Below are positions 7,434-20,780 of a stretch of DNA of 64,000 nt, one piece after another (position 1 is the first letter of the stretch; each line of letters opens with the position of its first letter). The translations under genes and the position numbers were made by a program. The stretch is from assembly GCA_945861755.1 (NCBI GenBank), contig CAMAVQ010000005.1, positions 1-64,000 on the forward strand, given 5' to 3'. Under the pieces are notes generated by a model. It worked only from the letters and a program-made list of their open reading frames with translations, did no database searches and was not told where the DNA came from. The DNA is from Gemmatimonas phototrophica. Lineage in GTDB: Bacteria; Latescibacterota; UBA2968; UBA8231.

Positions 7434-8722
7434 GGCCGCCAACCACTGTGGGCCGGGTAGAGAAAAAACGAGGTATGCAATTGGACCTTTGCCGCCACCC
7501 TGGCCACGGCATCGCCATCCACTGCCGCGAAGCGCTGCTGCCACGCAGTGCGACCGATCCAGATGCCGGCCAGCAGCTGTTGATAATAGAACCGCACCAT
7601 GCCCTCGCAGCTGTCATCCAGCGCCCACAGGCTGCGCTGCAGCAGTTGGCGGGACAGATCTAACTCCCCGAGGTTCAGGGCCCCCTGGCGCAGCAGTGCG
7701 AGTTGGCGCTCGATCTGCGCTCGCACCTCGGGGTAGGCATCCGGCTCGATGCCGGCTTCGACAAAGAGCAAGCCGCAGAGGGGCTCGAGGTGGGAACCGA
7801 TCTGATAACAGAGGCCGGCTTCCTCTCGCAGGTGGCGAAAGAGCCGGGACTGGGCGTCGCCCCCCAGCAACGCATTGAATAACACCAGGGCCGGGTAATC
7901 CTCGTCTGCCATGGTAATACCGGTTCGATACCCCAGGACCAAGCGGCCCTGACTCAGGTCGTGGGATTCGAACCTTTCCCGAACCGCCCCAGGAAATGCC
8001 GGTACCACCCGCTGCCCGACCGCCGATACCGGTTCCCGCTCCCAACAGATGAGTTCCTGCCCGAGGCCGGCCAGCGCTGCAGGGGCAAAGTTCCCGCTAA
8101 AGAAAAGGGCAATACGACTCTGGGCCAGTAAAGTCCGATGGCTGGCCATGAGGTTCCGAGCGCTGATGGCGCGGAAGTCGGCCGGATCGCCGTAGGCCGG
8201 CAAGGCACAGGGGTCATCCTCCCCCATAACCTCCAGGCACCGCCGGTGGGCGTAGGTGTTCTTGTCGTTGGCGAGGCTGCGAATATAATAGGCCAGTGCC
8301 TTCTTCTCCTGGCTCAGGTACAACCGCTTGAAGCCCTCTCCCTCGCTCTCTGGGTCCGCCAAAACCTCTCCCAGAAAACGGACCCCCTGGGCAAGCAGAT
8401 CCTCCCCATTGGGCAGGAAAGGGCTGGAAACCACCTCCAATCCCAAATGAAGGATTTGGTGGTCGCCCAGAGCCTCAACTTCTACGGCGAATCCCGCACC
8501 GTACAACTCGTCGAGAAATTGGTTCAACTGCTGAAGGCCCGGCAGACGGCGGGTCCCCCGTTCCAGCAACCGGCCGATAAGGGCCAGGCGAGTGTGCTGC
8601 TTTTTTCTTAAAGGCGTAGAAAGAAAGAAATCCACCCGGGTCGATTTGAATCTCGCGGCGGGAAAGGAATAGACCTCAACGGCGTTATCCAGGCCTTGGA
8701 GGGCGAAGTCTTCCTCGGCCAT
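7430..8722 (-). CDS. M16 peptidase-like protein without zinc motif, YmfF-like (non-catalytic partner)
   Basis: A 430-residue M16-family protein that lacks HxxEH in its N-terminal half. The C-terminal half keeps the RLFRHLREEAGLCY segment, whose Arg and Tyr complete the partner's active site in heterodimeric M16 enzymes. This is the layout of YmfF in Firmicutes and of other split M16 pairs. It lies 5 bp from the unknown 366-aa gene upstream and overlaps the YmfH-like gene downstream by four bases, so stoichiometric synthesis of both subunits is likely. Confidence 0.85.
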   Translation of the reverse strand: MAEEDFALQGLDNAVEVYSFPAARFKSTRVDFFLSTPLRKKQHTRLALIGRLLERGTRRLPGLQQLNQFLDELYGAGFAVEVEALGDHQILHLGLEVVSSPFLPNGEDLLAQGVRFLGEVLADPESEGEGFKRLYLSQEKKALAYYIRSLANDKNTYAHRRCLEVMGEDDPCALPAYGDPADFRAISARNLMASHRTLLAQSRIALFFSGNFAPAALAGLGQELICWEREPVSAVGQRVVPAFPGAVRERFESHDLSQGRLVLGYRTGITMADEDYPALVLFNALLGGDAQSRLFRHLREEAGLCYQIGSHLEPLCGLLFVEAGIEPDAYPEVRAQIERQLALLRQGALNLGELDLSRQLLQRSLWALDDSCEGMVRFYYQQLLAGIWIGRTAWQQRFAAVDGDAVARVAAKVQLHTSFFLYPAHSGWRP

Positions 8723-8727
8723 TTCCC

Positions 8728-9828
8728 CTACTGCAGGCGTTTGCGGTACTCGCCCAACTGGTAGAAGGTCACATGTTTGAACTCCTCAAACCCTTCAGTG
8801 AGCACAAAACCCTCAGGGGTCAGGGAGACAAAGCGATTGTGGACCAGGGTTTCCATGACGATTTCGAGGAAGGTCTGGGAGTTGCGGGAGGCGCGATTGA
8901 TGTAGGGGGAGTTGCGCTGGCGGGCGAACAACTCCTCCCAGGAAAAGGAACGCCCTAGATCGGGCTGCAACTGGTCGTCGAAGAAGAGGTACAACACCCC
9001 GATCTGCTGGGGTTGCAGGTAGCGGACGATGTCCCGCAGCAGCACCCACAGACCGCCGAATCGCCGGCTGGCCCTTTCGTAGTCGTTGAGTTCAACGAAG
9101 TGGCTGCGCTGCGCCTGGAAATCTGCCGGGGACACAAAGAGGGGGCGTTCCTCGGTATAACCCTCCAAAAATGCCTCCACCCTGCGGTCCGGGATGGCCC
9201 CGGTATAACAGAAATCTAACTTGGGAATCTCGCCCTCCACCGGCTGGGGCCTGACATAGAACTTGTAGTTTTCGTAGCGACCCACTTCCTGCTGCAGGTG
9301 GCGGCGCACGATCTCGATGCGGTTGCGGTGGGCGCTGTGGTACAGGCCGTCCTCTCTGAGATATTGGACCAGGCTTTGGTACACCACACACTGCCCCACT
9401 TCCAACAGATTTCGGTCGTGGCAGAGGAAACTGCAGTCACTGCCGGCAAAAGCCCCTGCGAAAGCCCGGCGGATACTCTCGCGCTCGCGGGGCCTGGCGT
9501 CGGCTTTGGCGAAATGGACGAGGATACGGTCGATACGGCCAGACGCCAACCCCTGCTCCTGGCAGGTTTCGAACAACTCAAAGGCGCTCTGGATGAGGGC
9601 GGCCTGGCTGCTGGTTCTGAAGGCCAGCCGCCCGACCTCCATACGGGTGGCGACCCCGATGCCCTGGATATCGGTCTGCATCTGGGCGGTGCCCCCGTAG
9701 CGGCCCAGCATCCAGGTGACCTTGGCGTGTCGCCTGGCTAACGCAGAGAATTCGTTGCGCACCTTGCGCGAGTACTGGAAATGGGCGCTGGGTTCAAAGT
9801 GGGCGATGATATCGAAGACCGTGGGCAT
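8728..9828 (-). CDS. Conserved-looking hypothetical protein, 366 aa
   Basis: I do not recognise this family. There is no signal peptide or membrane segment, so it is probably cytosolic. The sequence is rich in Arg, Gln and aromatic residues. Segments such as RKVRNEFSALARRHAKVTW and IGVLYLFFDDQLQPDLG look like ordered helices and strands. The last 50 residues (NRFVSLTPEGFVLTEGFEEF) resemble a winged-helix beta-wing pattern, but that is a weak impression. It sits between the ABC exporter (7-bp gap) and the YmfF-like gene (5-bp gap), so it is surely co-transcribed and could act with the exporter or the peptidase pair. Confidence 0.7.
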   Translation of the reverse strand: MPTVFDIIAHFEPSAHFQYSRKVRNEFSALARRHAKVTWMLGRYGGTAQMQTDIQGIGVATRMEVGRLAFRTSSQAALIQSAFELFETCQEQGLASGRIDRILVHFAKADARPRERESIRRAFAGAFAGSDCSFLCHDRNLLEVGQCVVYQSLVQYLREDGLYHSAHRNRIEIVRRHLQQEVGRYENYKFYVRPQPVEGEIPKLDFCYTGAIPDRRVEAFLEGYTEERPLFVSPADFQAQRSHFVELNDYERASRRFGGLWVLLRDIVRYLQPQQIGVLYLFFDDQLQPDLGRSFSWEELFARQRNSPYINRASRNSQTFLEIVMETLVHNRFVSLTPEGFVLTEGFEEFKHVTFYQLGEYRKRLQ

Positions 9829-9835
9829 GGTTGGG

Positions 9836-11611
9836 TCAGGCTACCTCGGCCAATTTTTCGATGCGTTCGTCCCGCAGGCGCTTCTGCTCCTTGGCCCATT
9901 CGGGATCGTAAAGTTCTCGGTACAGCCCATCCTCCTTCATCAAATCGTCGTGTCGACCCACCTGCTCGACGCGGCCGGCCTTGAGCACGACGATCTGGTC
10001 GGCATTCTTGATCGTCGACAGGCGGTGGGCGATGATGAAGGTAGTGCGGTTTTTCATCAAGTGCTGAAGGGCTTCCTGGACCTTGGCCTCGGAAACGGTG
10101 TCGAGGGCGGAAGTGGCTTCGTCGAGGATCAGGATACGCGGATTGCGGATCAGCGCCCGGGCGATGGCGATGCGTTGGCGCTGGCCGCCCGAAAGCCGGG
10201 TGCCGCTGGAACCAATGAGCGAACGATAGCCATCTGGCATGGTGCAGATGAACTCGTGGGCATTGGCCAGACGAGCTGACTCCTCGATCTCCTCGATGGT
10301 GGCATCCGGTTTGCCATAACGAATATTGTCTAGGATCGTGCCCCGGAAGAGGTAGGTCTCCTGGAGCACCATGCTCATCTGTTCGCGCAGGCTGCGCAGG
10401 GTGTATTCCTGAATATCGCGGTCGTCGATGGTGATTTCGCCATTGCTGCGATCGTAGAAGCGGGCGATGAGGTTGGCGATCGTCGTTTTCCCCGAACCGC
10501 TGGGGCCGACGAAGGCGGTGACCATGTCCGGACTGGCGGTGAAGTCGACGTTCTTCAGCACCTGGTCGCCCTGTTCATAGGCAAAGCTCACGTTGCGGAA
10601 GACCACCGTCCCTGTCTGGATCTGGCGCAACCCGTCCGGCCGGTCGGCGACCTCGGGTTCCATGTCCATGATCTCAAAGACCCGACGAATGCCCACCTTG
10701 GCCGGCAGGATCTGCTGCACTACGCCTATTAATTCGGAGACCGGCGCGTAGAGCATGCTCACATAAGTGAGCAGCAGGAAGTACTTTTCCAGAGGCATGC
10801 CGTCGTCGAGCACCGCAAAACCACAAACTACCGTGACCAATACCTGGCCCACGTAACTGATGTTGCCGGTGGCGTGGCCCCAGATATTGGACAGGTTGCC
10901 GGAGTAGAGGTTGATGTCATAGCTCTCGCGCAACTGGGTGATCAGCGAGCGACTTTCGCGCAATTCGCCCGAGTGCGATTTGACCATCTTCATGGCACCG
11001 AGCACTTCGCTGATCTTGCCGTAGATCTGGGACATCTTCTCCGAGGATTTCCAGGCGTAGTTGGTGATCCGCGCCCGAAAGAAGAAGTAGCCGAGAAAGT
11101 GCAGGGGCATGACCCCCATGGCAACGATGGTGATTTTCGGGCTGTAATAGATCAGCACCCCCAGCAGGACGATAGCTTTGAACGACGAGATCAGGATGTT
11201 GAGCACCGTCCCGGTAACCAAGGAGGTGATCGAATTCACGTCGTTCATCATGCGCGAGATGATCTCGCCCGAACTGCGGGATTCGTAAAACCCCAGCGAC
11301 AAGCGTTGCAGGTGGTCGTACATGCGCCGGCGCAGGTCGAAGACCACCCGGCCCCCCAACACCCGCATTTGATAGGAATAGAGGTAGGACAACAGGCTAG
11401 TGGCGATCTGGATGAGAAAGAGGACGACCACACACTGGATGAACAGGCTCTTGTCCTGATTGGGAAGCGCGGTGCCCATCAACCTGGAAGACCACACCGG
11501 CGAATAGATACCGATGCCGGTGAGCACCAGCAGGACCCCCATGGAAAGCAGTAAGTAGGTCCGATAGGGTACGATGATGTCGTAGATGCGCCGCCAGATA
11601 TTTTGCCGCAT
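9836..11611 (-). CDS. ABC transporter, fused permease and ATP-binding (MsbA-like exporter)
   Basis: A 591-residue half-transporter with an N-terminal six-helix membrane domain and a C-terminal nucleotide-binding domain. Walker A is GPSGSGKTT starting near residue 369, the ABC signature is LSGGQRQR near 473, and Walker B is ILILDEATSALD, followed by the H-loop in IIAHRLST. It should work as a homodimer exporting lipids, peptides or drugs. No C39 peptidase domain is attached. An AGGA Shine-Dalgarno precedes the ATG. The long leader upstream can form two hairpins. Confidence 0.92.
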   Translation of the reverse strand: MRQNIWRRIYDIIVPYRTYLLLSMGVLLVLTGIGIYSPVWSSRLMGTALPNQDKSLFIQCVVVLFLIQIATSLLSYLYSYQMRVLGGRVVFDLRRRMYDHLQRLSLGFYESRSSGEIISRMMNDVNSITSLVTGTVLNILISSFKAIVLLGVLIYYSPKITIVAMGVMPLHFLGYFFFRARITNYAWKSSEKMSQIYGKISEVLGAMKMVKSHSGELRESRSLITQLRESYDINLYSGNLSNIWGHATGNISYVGQVLVTVVCGFAVLDDGMPLEKYFLLLTYVSMLYAPVSELIGVVQQILPAKVGIRRVFEIMDMEPEVADRPDGLRQIQTGTVVFRNVSFAYEQGDQVLKNVDFTASPDMVTAFVGPSGSGKTTIANLIARFYDRSNGEITIDDRDIQEYTLRSLREQMSMVLQETYLFRGTILDNIRYGKPDATIEEIEESARLANAHEFICTMPDGYRSLIGSSGTRLSGGQRQRIAIARALIRNPRILILDEATSALDTVSEAKVQEALQHLMKNRTTFIIAHRLSTIKNADQIVVLKAGRVEQVGRHDDLMKEDGLYRELYDPEWAKEQKRLRDERIEKLAEVA

Positions 11612-11849
11612 GATTCCTGTTGTTGCGACCCAACCCTGGGTAGGGTTGGCGCACAGCTTAGGACCAGGTGAGAGGCCCTGGTCTGCTTAGTCTCAAATGC
11701 GCGGTTTCCGCGGTTTCAATTGGGGTAACTGCAGGGGGGGATTCAGGGACGGTAAACCACAACGAATAGTGGACAAAATGTACTGCCAGCCTCTGAAAAG
11801 AGCAAGGGTTCTTGCCCCTTTTTTACCCCCCGCCTAAGTTAGGAGCACC
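11612..11849. promoter_or_regulatory. Structured divergent intergenic region (ABC exporter / trmJ)
   Basis: A 238-bp gap between divergent genes. It holds two perfect 7-bp inverted repeats close to the exporter start: CCAACCC/GGGTTGG (11630-11636 with 11643-11649) and GACCAGG/CCTGGTC (11662-11668 with 11677-11683). If transcribed toward the exporter they form two stem-loops in its 5' leader. A third hairpin lies near trmJ and is listed separately. I could not pick a convincing -35/-10 pair for either direction, and no known riboswitch consensus is recognisable. Confidence 0.45.
11798..11824 (+). terminator. Hairpin plus T-tract just upstream of trmJ
   Basis: GCAAG (11802-11806) and CTTGC (11811-11815) form a stem with a four-base loop, followed by CCC and a run of six T. 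AAAAG upstream can extend the pairing with the T-rich side. The arrangement resembles a weak intrinsic terminator or attenuator in the leader of trmJ, whose ATG is 25 bases downstream. Confidence 0.4.
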
Positions 11850-12590
11850 ATGAATCCGCTCGACAATGTCAAAGTAGTGCTGGTCGAACCGGCAGCCCCG
11901 GGCAACATCGGGTCTACCGCGCGCGTGCTCAAGAACACCGGGATCTCCAGACTGGTCCTAGTCAATCCTGGCACTTGGGACCTGCCCGAGGCCCGCTGGA
12001 TGGCCCACGGCTCCGAAGAGATCCTCGACAACTGCGAGATCCACCCCGACCTGCCCAGCGCCCTGGCAGACGCCCAGATTGTGGTGGGCACTACCCACCG
12101 CCTCGGCCGCCTGCGCCAGGTCAGTTCTGCGCCCCGCGATACCATTGCCGAACTGGCCGCCATGGCCCATCACCACCGGATTGCGGTAGTCTTTGGGCGG
12201 GAAAAAGACGGTCTATGGCGCGATGAGTTACAGCACTGCCACCAGCTCATCCGTTTCCCCTCCGCAGTGGACCACCCTTCCCTCAACCTGTCCCACGCCG
12301 TGCTGCTTTTCACCTACGAACTCTTCACGGCCCTGCGCACTGCGCGGCCCGCGCCCCGCCGCGACCTGGCCAGTGCCGCCGAACGCCAGCGCCTGCACTT
12401 CCACCTCAGCAGCGTCCTGGAAACCATCGGTTTCCGCCCCTACAACGATGATCCCCAGAACTTCTCCCGGGTCCTGCATCGCTTCCTGAACCGCAGTCAG
12501 ATCGAGAGACTGGACGCGGTGGTTATCCATCGAATCTGCAGCCAAATCCAAAAGTTCGCCGGCCAGCGCCCTGCCCCCGGGTCGGACTGA
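11850..12590 (+). CDS. trmJ: tRNA (cytidine/uridine-2'-O-)-methyltransferase TrmJ (SpoU/TrmH family)
   Basis: A 246-residue SPOUT enzyme that methylates the ribose of position 32 in the tRNA anticodon loop, using S-adenosylmethionine. The three SpoU motifs are clear: motif 1 EPAAPGNIGSTARVLKNTG, motif 2 VVFGREKDGL and motif 3 PSLNLSHAV, which form the trefoil-knot SAM pocket. The C-terminal extension of about 80 residues is the TrmJ dimerisation tail. A TAGGAG Shine-Dalgarno lies just before the ATG. Position-32 specificity is inferred from overall similarity to E. coli TrmJ. Confidence 0.9.
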   Translation: MNPLDNVKVVLVEPAAPGNIGSTARVLKNTGISRLVLVNPGTWDLPEARWMAHGSEEILDNCEIHPDLPSALADAQIVVGTTHRLGRLRQVSSAPRDTIAELAAMAHHHRIAVVFGREKDGLWRDELQHCHQLIRFPSAVDHPSLNLSHAVLLFTYELFTALRTARPAPRRDLASAAERQRLHFHLSSVLETIGFRPYNDDPQNFSRVLHRFLNRSQIERLDAVVIHRICSQIQKFAGQRPAPGSD

Positions 12591-12600
12591 AGGGCCGGGT

Positions 12601-17409
<4,809 letters not shown>

Positions 17410-17412
17410 CAC

Positions 17413-18525
17413 TTAAGACCTTCTCGTCCTTCGGAGATGCGGAGGTACAAAAGGCAACTTCACCACTTCCACCCTGCGGCCTTTCCCTCTCAAGTCGATC
17501 TGTAGCTGAGTGCCCGGATGCCGGTATTCGGGCGCGACGAAAGCCAGGGCAATGCCCTTTTGCAGCACCGGCGAATACGTGCCACTGCTGACCGTGCCCA
17601 CTTGTTTACCACCCTCGTCCAGCACGGCAAACCCCGGCCTCGGAATGCCCGCTTCTTCCAGCTTGAGCCCCACCAGACGTTGGTAGGTCCCCTCTGCCTG
17701 TTGCTGCAGCGCCTCCTTGCCGATGAAACCTCCGGGTTTGCCGAAAGCCAGGGTCCACGCCAGGCCGGCTTCGAGAGGCGTGCGCTCGGGGCCTAATTCG
17801 TGAGCATAGAGGCAGTACCCCATCTCGGTGCGCAGCACATCCCTCGCTCCCAGTCCACAGGGCACCGCCCCATTTTCCAGACAAGCCCGCCAAATCGCAA
17901 CCAGGTTCTGAGTCCCACAGAGGATCTCAAAGCCGTCCTCCCCGGTATAACCACTGCGACTGATCAACACCTCTGCACCCGCCAGCATCGTCTTTTGACA
18001 TTGGAGATAGGCCAGATCCACAGCCTGACTCCAACCCATATCGAGCACCACTTGTTCGGCCAGGGGTCCCTGCAGCGCGAGCATACCGGTTGCCGCACTG
18101 CGGTCCTCGACTTCGACCCCGCTGGAAGGATTCAGGTGACCTAGTAACCAGTCCAGATCCTGGTCCACCCGCGAGGCATTGACCACCAACAGGAACTCCT
18201 GGGCGCCCAAACGGTAAACCAGCAGATCGTCCACCGCCCCGCCCTGTTCGTCACACATCAGGGCATAACACAGGTGGTCGGTCCGCAGAACTTCCAGGTC
18301 CCGTGGCAAAAGGTATTGGAGGAACCGGAGACTTCCCGGGCCCTTGACCAGGAGTTGGCCCATATGCGAGACATCAAAGATACCCACCTGGTGGCGCACG
18401 GTCCGATGTTCTTCGGTGATACCTTGGTACTGGACCGGCATCTCCCAGCCCCCGAACTCGACGAGCCGCGCTCCACTTTGCAGGTGGGCCGCGCGCAAAG
18501 GCGTGTGTTTCAGTTCAAGGCTCAT
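17413..18525 (-). CDS. gcvT: Aminomethyltransferase, glycine cleavage T-protein
   Basis: A 370-residue folate enzyme that moves the methylene group from aminomethyl-GcvH to tetrahydrofolate and releases ammonia. Family signatures are FGGWEMPVQY, VGIFDVSHMGQ, SRSGYTGEDGFEI with the folate-binding region, and GLGARDVLRTEMGY. The start is the ATG at 18525, with the preceding coaE gene ending 11 bp inside it, so the two are translationally coupled. Length is standard. Confidence 0.95.
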   Translation of the reverse strand: MSLELKHTPLRAAHLQSGARLVEFGGWEMPVQYQGITEEHRTVRHQVGIFDVSHMGQLLVKGPGSLRFLQYLLPRDLEVLRTDHLCYALMCDEQGGAVDDLLVYRLGAQEFLLVVNASRVDQDLDWLLGHLNPSSGVEVEDRSAATGMLALQGPLAEQVVLDMGWSQAVDLAYLQCQKTMLAGAEVLISRSGYTGEDGFEILCGTQNLVAIWRACLENGAVPCGLGARDVLRTEMGYCLYAHELGPERTPLEAGLAWTLAFGKPGGFIGKEALQQQAEGTYQRLVGLKLEEAGIPRPGFAVLDEGGKQVGTVSSGTYSPVLQKGIALAFVAPEYRHPGTQLQIDLRGKGRRVEVVKLPFVPPHLRRTRRS

Positions 18526-19138
18526 GTCGGAGCCTCGGTTCCCTTTGCCGTGCCGCGATGTGCTGCCATACCACCTCGGCAGCCCGTGCAAGTTCCTCCA
18601 GGGTACCCTCGTTGCGCACCACCAGGTCAGCGCGGACAGCTTTTTCCTCGGCGGGCAACTGCCAGGTCATGCGTTTATCCACTTCTTCCGGAGTCAGCCC
18701 CTGCCGCGCCGCCGCGCGTTGCCGGCGCAGCGCAACATCGGCATCAACTACTACGATCAAGTCAAATCGATCCTCCACCCCCCACTCAAAGATCAACGCC
18801 GCATCGACCACCACCAACCCCGCTTTCTCCGAACCTTCGGCACTGGCCACCTCCTCCCAGAGCCGTTTCTCCAGAAAGGGGCGCACGATCCGATTGAGCC
18901 GTTCAAAGCCCTCCTGGCTGGCAAATGCCCGCCTGCCCAACTCTTTGCGCACCACCTTGCCCGCACTGTCGGTGATGGCGGTACCAAAACCATCGACCAG
19001 TGCGGCGTTGACCTCGGGGGCCTCGAGCACCAGATGCCCGAGGCGGTCGGCATCCAACGTGGTCGCACCCCGCTGCGCCAAGAGGCGAGCCAAGGACGAT
19101 TTGCCAGAGCCGATGCCACCAGTGATACCTACCACCAT
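18515..19138 (-). CDS. coaE: Dephospho-CoA kinase
   Basis: A 207-residue P-loop kinase that performs the last step of coenzyme A synthesis. Walker A is GITGGIGSGKSS at residues 4-15. The DADRLGHLVL segment after ATTLDA is the dephospho-CoA-binding Asp region. The lid contains RRQRAAARQGLTPEEVDKRM, typical of CoaE. The start is the ATG at 19138; upstream codons in the same frame lie in the clpP promoter region and have no similarity. Confidence 0.93.
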   Translation of the reverse strand: MVVGITGGIGSGKSSLARLLAQRGATTLDADRLGHLVLEAPEVNAALVDGFGTAITDSAGKVVRKELGRRAFASQEGFERLNRIVRPFLEKRLWEEVASAEGSEKAGLVVVDAALIFEWGVEDRFDLIVVVDADVALRRQRAAARQGLTPEEVDKRMTWQLPAEEKAVRADLVVRNEGTLEELARAAEVVWQHIAARQREPRLRHEP

Positions 19139-19209
19139 GGGGTTGTCCCGAATGACAAAGGGGGTGAATGTACCCGCCCTCCTACCTGGCGTCAACGCGC
19201 GCACCGCTA

Positions 19210-19238
19210 TTGACAGCACCAGACCTATCTAGTAAAAT
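19210..19238 (+). promoter_or_regulatory. Sigma70-type promoter of clpP
   Basis: TTGACA at 19210-19215 and TAAAAT at 19233-19238 are separated by 17 bp. The predicted transcription start near 19245 leaves a leader of about 27 bases before the clpP ATG. Confidence 0.75.
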
Positions 19239-19271
19239 CTTTCAGAAATTCACCCCTACCTGGGCGGACTT

Positions 19272-19883
19272 ATGGCCATCGTACCTATCGTTATCGAACA
19301 GACTGGACGCGGAGAACGCGCCTACGATATCTTCTCGCGCCTGCTCAAGGAGCGGATCATCTTTCTCGGGGCCCCTATCGACGACAGCGAAGCCAACCTG
19401 ATCATCGCCCAGTTGCTTTTCCTGGCCTCCGAAGACCCCAGTAAAGACATCTCGCTTTACATCAATAGTCCGGGGGGCAGTATCACCGATGGCCTGGCCA
19501 TCTACGACACCATGCAGCACGTCCCTTGCGACGTGGCCACCCTCTGCGTGGGGCAAGCTTTTAGCATGGCCGCCATGCTGCTTGCCGGTGGGGCCAAGGG
19601 CAAACGCCACACCCTGCCCCATGCCCGCATCATGCTCCACCAGCCCTGGGGCGGTATCGGTGGGCAGGCCGCTGATATCCAGATCCATGCCAGGGAAATC
19701 GTCGAGTGGCGCAACCGACTCAATCAAATCCTTCAAAAGGACACTGGCCAGCCCCTCGAACGCATCGCGCAGGTGACCGAGCGAGATTACTTCCTGTCGC
19801 CCGAGGAAGCCACTGACTTCGGTATCATCGACGGCATCCTTCACTCGGCTGCCACCCTCTCCCCGCCGCAGCCCACTGTCTGA
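19272..19883 (+). CDS. clpP: ATP-dependent Clp protease proteolytic subunit
   Basis: A 203-residue serine peptidase that forms the two-ring tetradecamer of ClpXP/ClpAP. The catalytic triad is S98 in GQAFSMAA, H123 in IMLHQPWGG and D172 in TERDYF. The oxyanion-hole region [14 protein letters not shown] is intact. There is no long propeptide. It is transcribed from a canonical promoter and separated from clpX, which lies on the other strand 2.3 kb away, unlike the usual clpPX operon. It converges on the GGDEF gene with a 12-bp gap. Confidence 0.96.
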   Translation: MAIVPIVIEQTGRGERAYDIFSRLLKERIIFLGAPIDDSEANLIIAQLLFLASEDPSKDISLYINSPGGSITDGLAIYDTMQHVPCDVATLCVGQAFSMAAMLLAGGAKGKRHTLPHARIMLHQPWGGIGGQAADIQIHAREIVEWRNRLNQILQKDTGQPLERIAQVTERDYFLSPEEATDFGIIDGILHSAATLSPPQPTV

Positions 19884-19915
19884 AACCCGGTGCCCTTAAC
19901 TGTAGATCAGACAGT
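19875..19915. repeat. Perfect 9-bp inverted repeat across the clpP / GGDEF convergent junction
   Basis: ACTGTCTGA (19875-19883, including the clpP stop) is the exact reverse complement of TCAGACAGT (19907-19915, inside the last codons of the GGDEF gene). The loop is 23 bases. There is no T-tract, so it would be a transcript-end hairpin rather than a classical intrinsic terminator. Confidence 0.5.
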
Positions 19916-20780
19916 TGCGCCCAGCTTCCTTGGCCCGATAGAGCCTGGTATCGACACACTCGATCAGGGCCTCGGTATCTGAAAAGTCGTTATCAGGGTA
20001 GGCGACCAGCCCGAGGCTTACGGTAACGCGGATCTGATTCTCCCCCTGGACAAAGCTGTATTCAGCGACGCTCAGACGCACTCTTTCGGCCAGGATCAGC
20101 GCCCCTTCCAGATCGGTGTGCGGCAGAATGATGGCAAACTCCTCCCCGCCGTACCGGGTCAACATATCCTCGCCGCGCATCTGGGCTCGGATCAACCCCG
20201 CGGTCTCGCGCAGCACCAAATCCCCGAACTGATGTCCCAGGGTATCGTTGACCTTCTTGAAATGGTCGAGGTCCAACAAGATAAAGCTGAAGGGATGACG
20301 ATAACGCTTGGCCTCGCCGAACTTGACTCCCAGATGCCCCTCGAGGTACCTTCGGTTGTACACCCCGGTCAGTTCGTCTACCAATGCCTGGGCCTTCATG
20401 CGGTCTAGGCGCTCATTCCCCCGCAGCAATGACTTGATCTTGACGGCCAGGGCCCCTTTCTCCAGAGGCAATGAGGCGAATTCGCTTACCCCTCGGTCCA
20501 ACAATTCCAGTTGCTCGTCGTAGTTTTTGAAGTCCCCGATTATCACCACCGGCACCTCGCTTCCCAGTGGATCGCTTGCCATCCGTTTGAGCAGGACCTG
20601 CTCCTCATTCCCGAGCAGACGGCGGTCGAGTAACAGGATCTCGGTATCGTCCTGATGCAGCCCTTGCATGATCTCCCCTTCTGTGCTTACCGCAATGGCC
20701 TTGGCACCCAACAACTGGAGTACCTCCTGGACCTGCTGCTGGAACACGGTATCGACGGAGGCGACCAGAATCTTGCTCAT
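19896..20780 (-). CDS. Response regulator with GGDEF diguanylate cyclase output
   Basis: A 294-residue protein with a receiver-like N-terminal domain (residues 1-120) and a GGDEF domain (about 130-294). The active-site signature is GGEEF in TRYGGEEFAIILPH, with LLDLDHFKKVNDTLGHQFGD upstream, so c-di-GMP synthesis is expected. The receiver keeps an Asp in LLLDRR, but the acidic pair is reduced to VASVD and the Lys-Pro signature is SLPL, so phosphorylation may not control it. I chose the ATG at 20780, which overlaps the epmA stop (ATGA) and has GAGGG six bases upstream. Confidence 0.88.
   Translation of the reverse strand: MSKILVASVDTVFQQQVQEVLQLLGAKAIAVSTEGEIMQGLHQDDTEILLLDRRLLGNEEQVLLKRMASDPLGSEVPVVIIGDFKNYDEQLELLDRGVSEFASLPLEKGALAVKIKSLLRGNERLDRMKAQALVDELTGVYNRRYLEGHLGVKFGEAKRYRHPFSFILLDLDHFKKVNDTLGHQFGDLVLRETAGLIRAQMRGEDMLTRYGGEEFAIILPHTDLEGALILAERVRLSVAEYSFVQGENQIRVTVSLGLVAYPDNDFSDTEALIECVDTRLYRAKEAGRNCLIYS

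Noticed and set aside
4700-11800. Possible peptide-biosynthesis cluster around the M16 pair and exporter
   Set aside because: No short precursor gene or modification enzyme found in either strand, so not called as a cluster; listed as a finding only.
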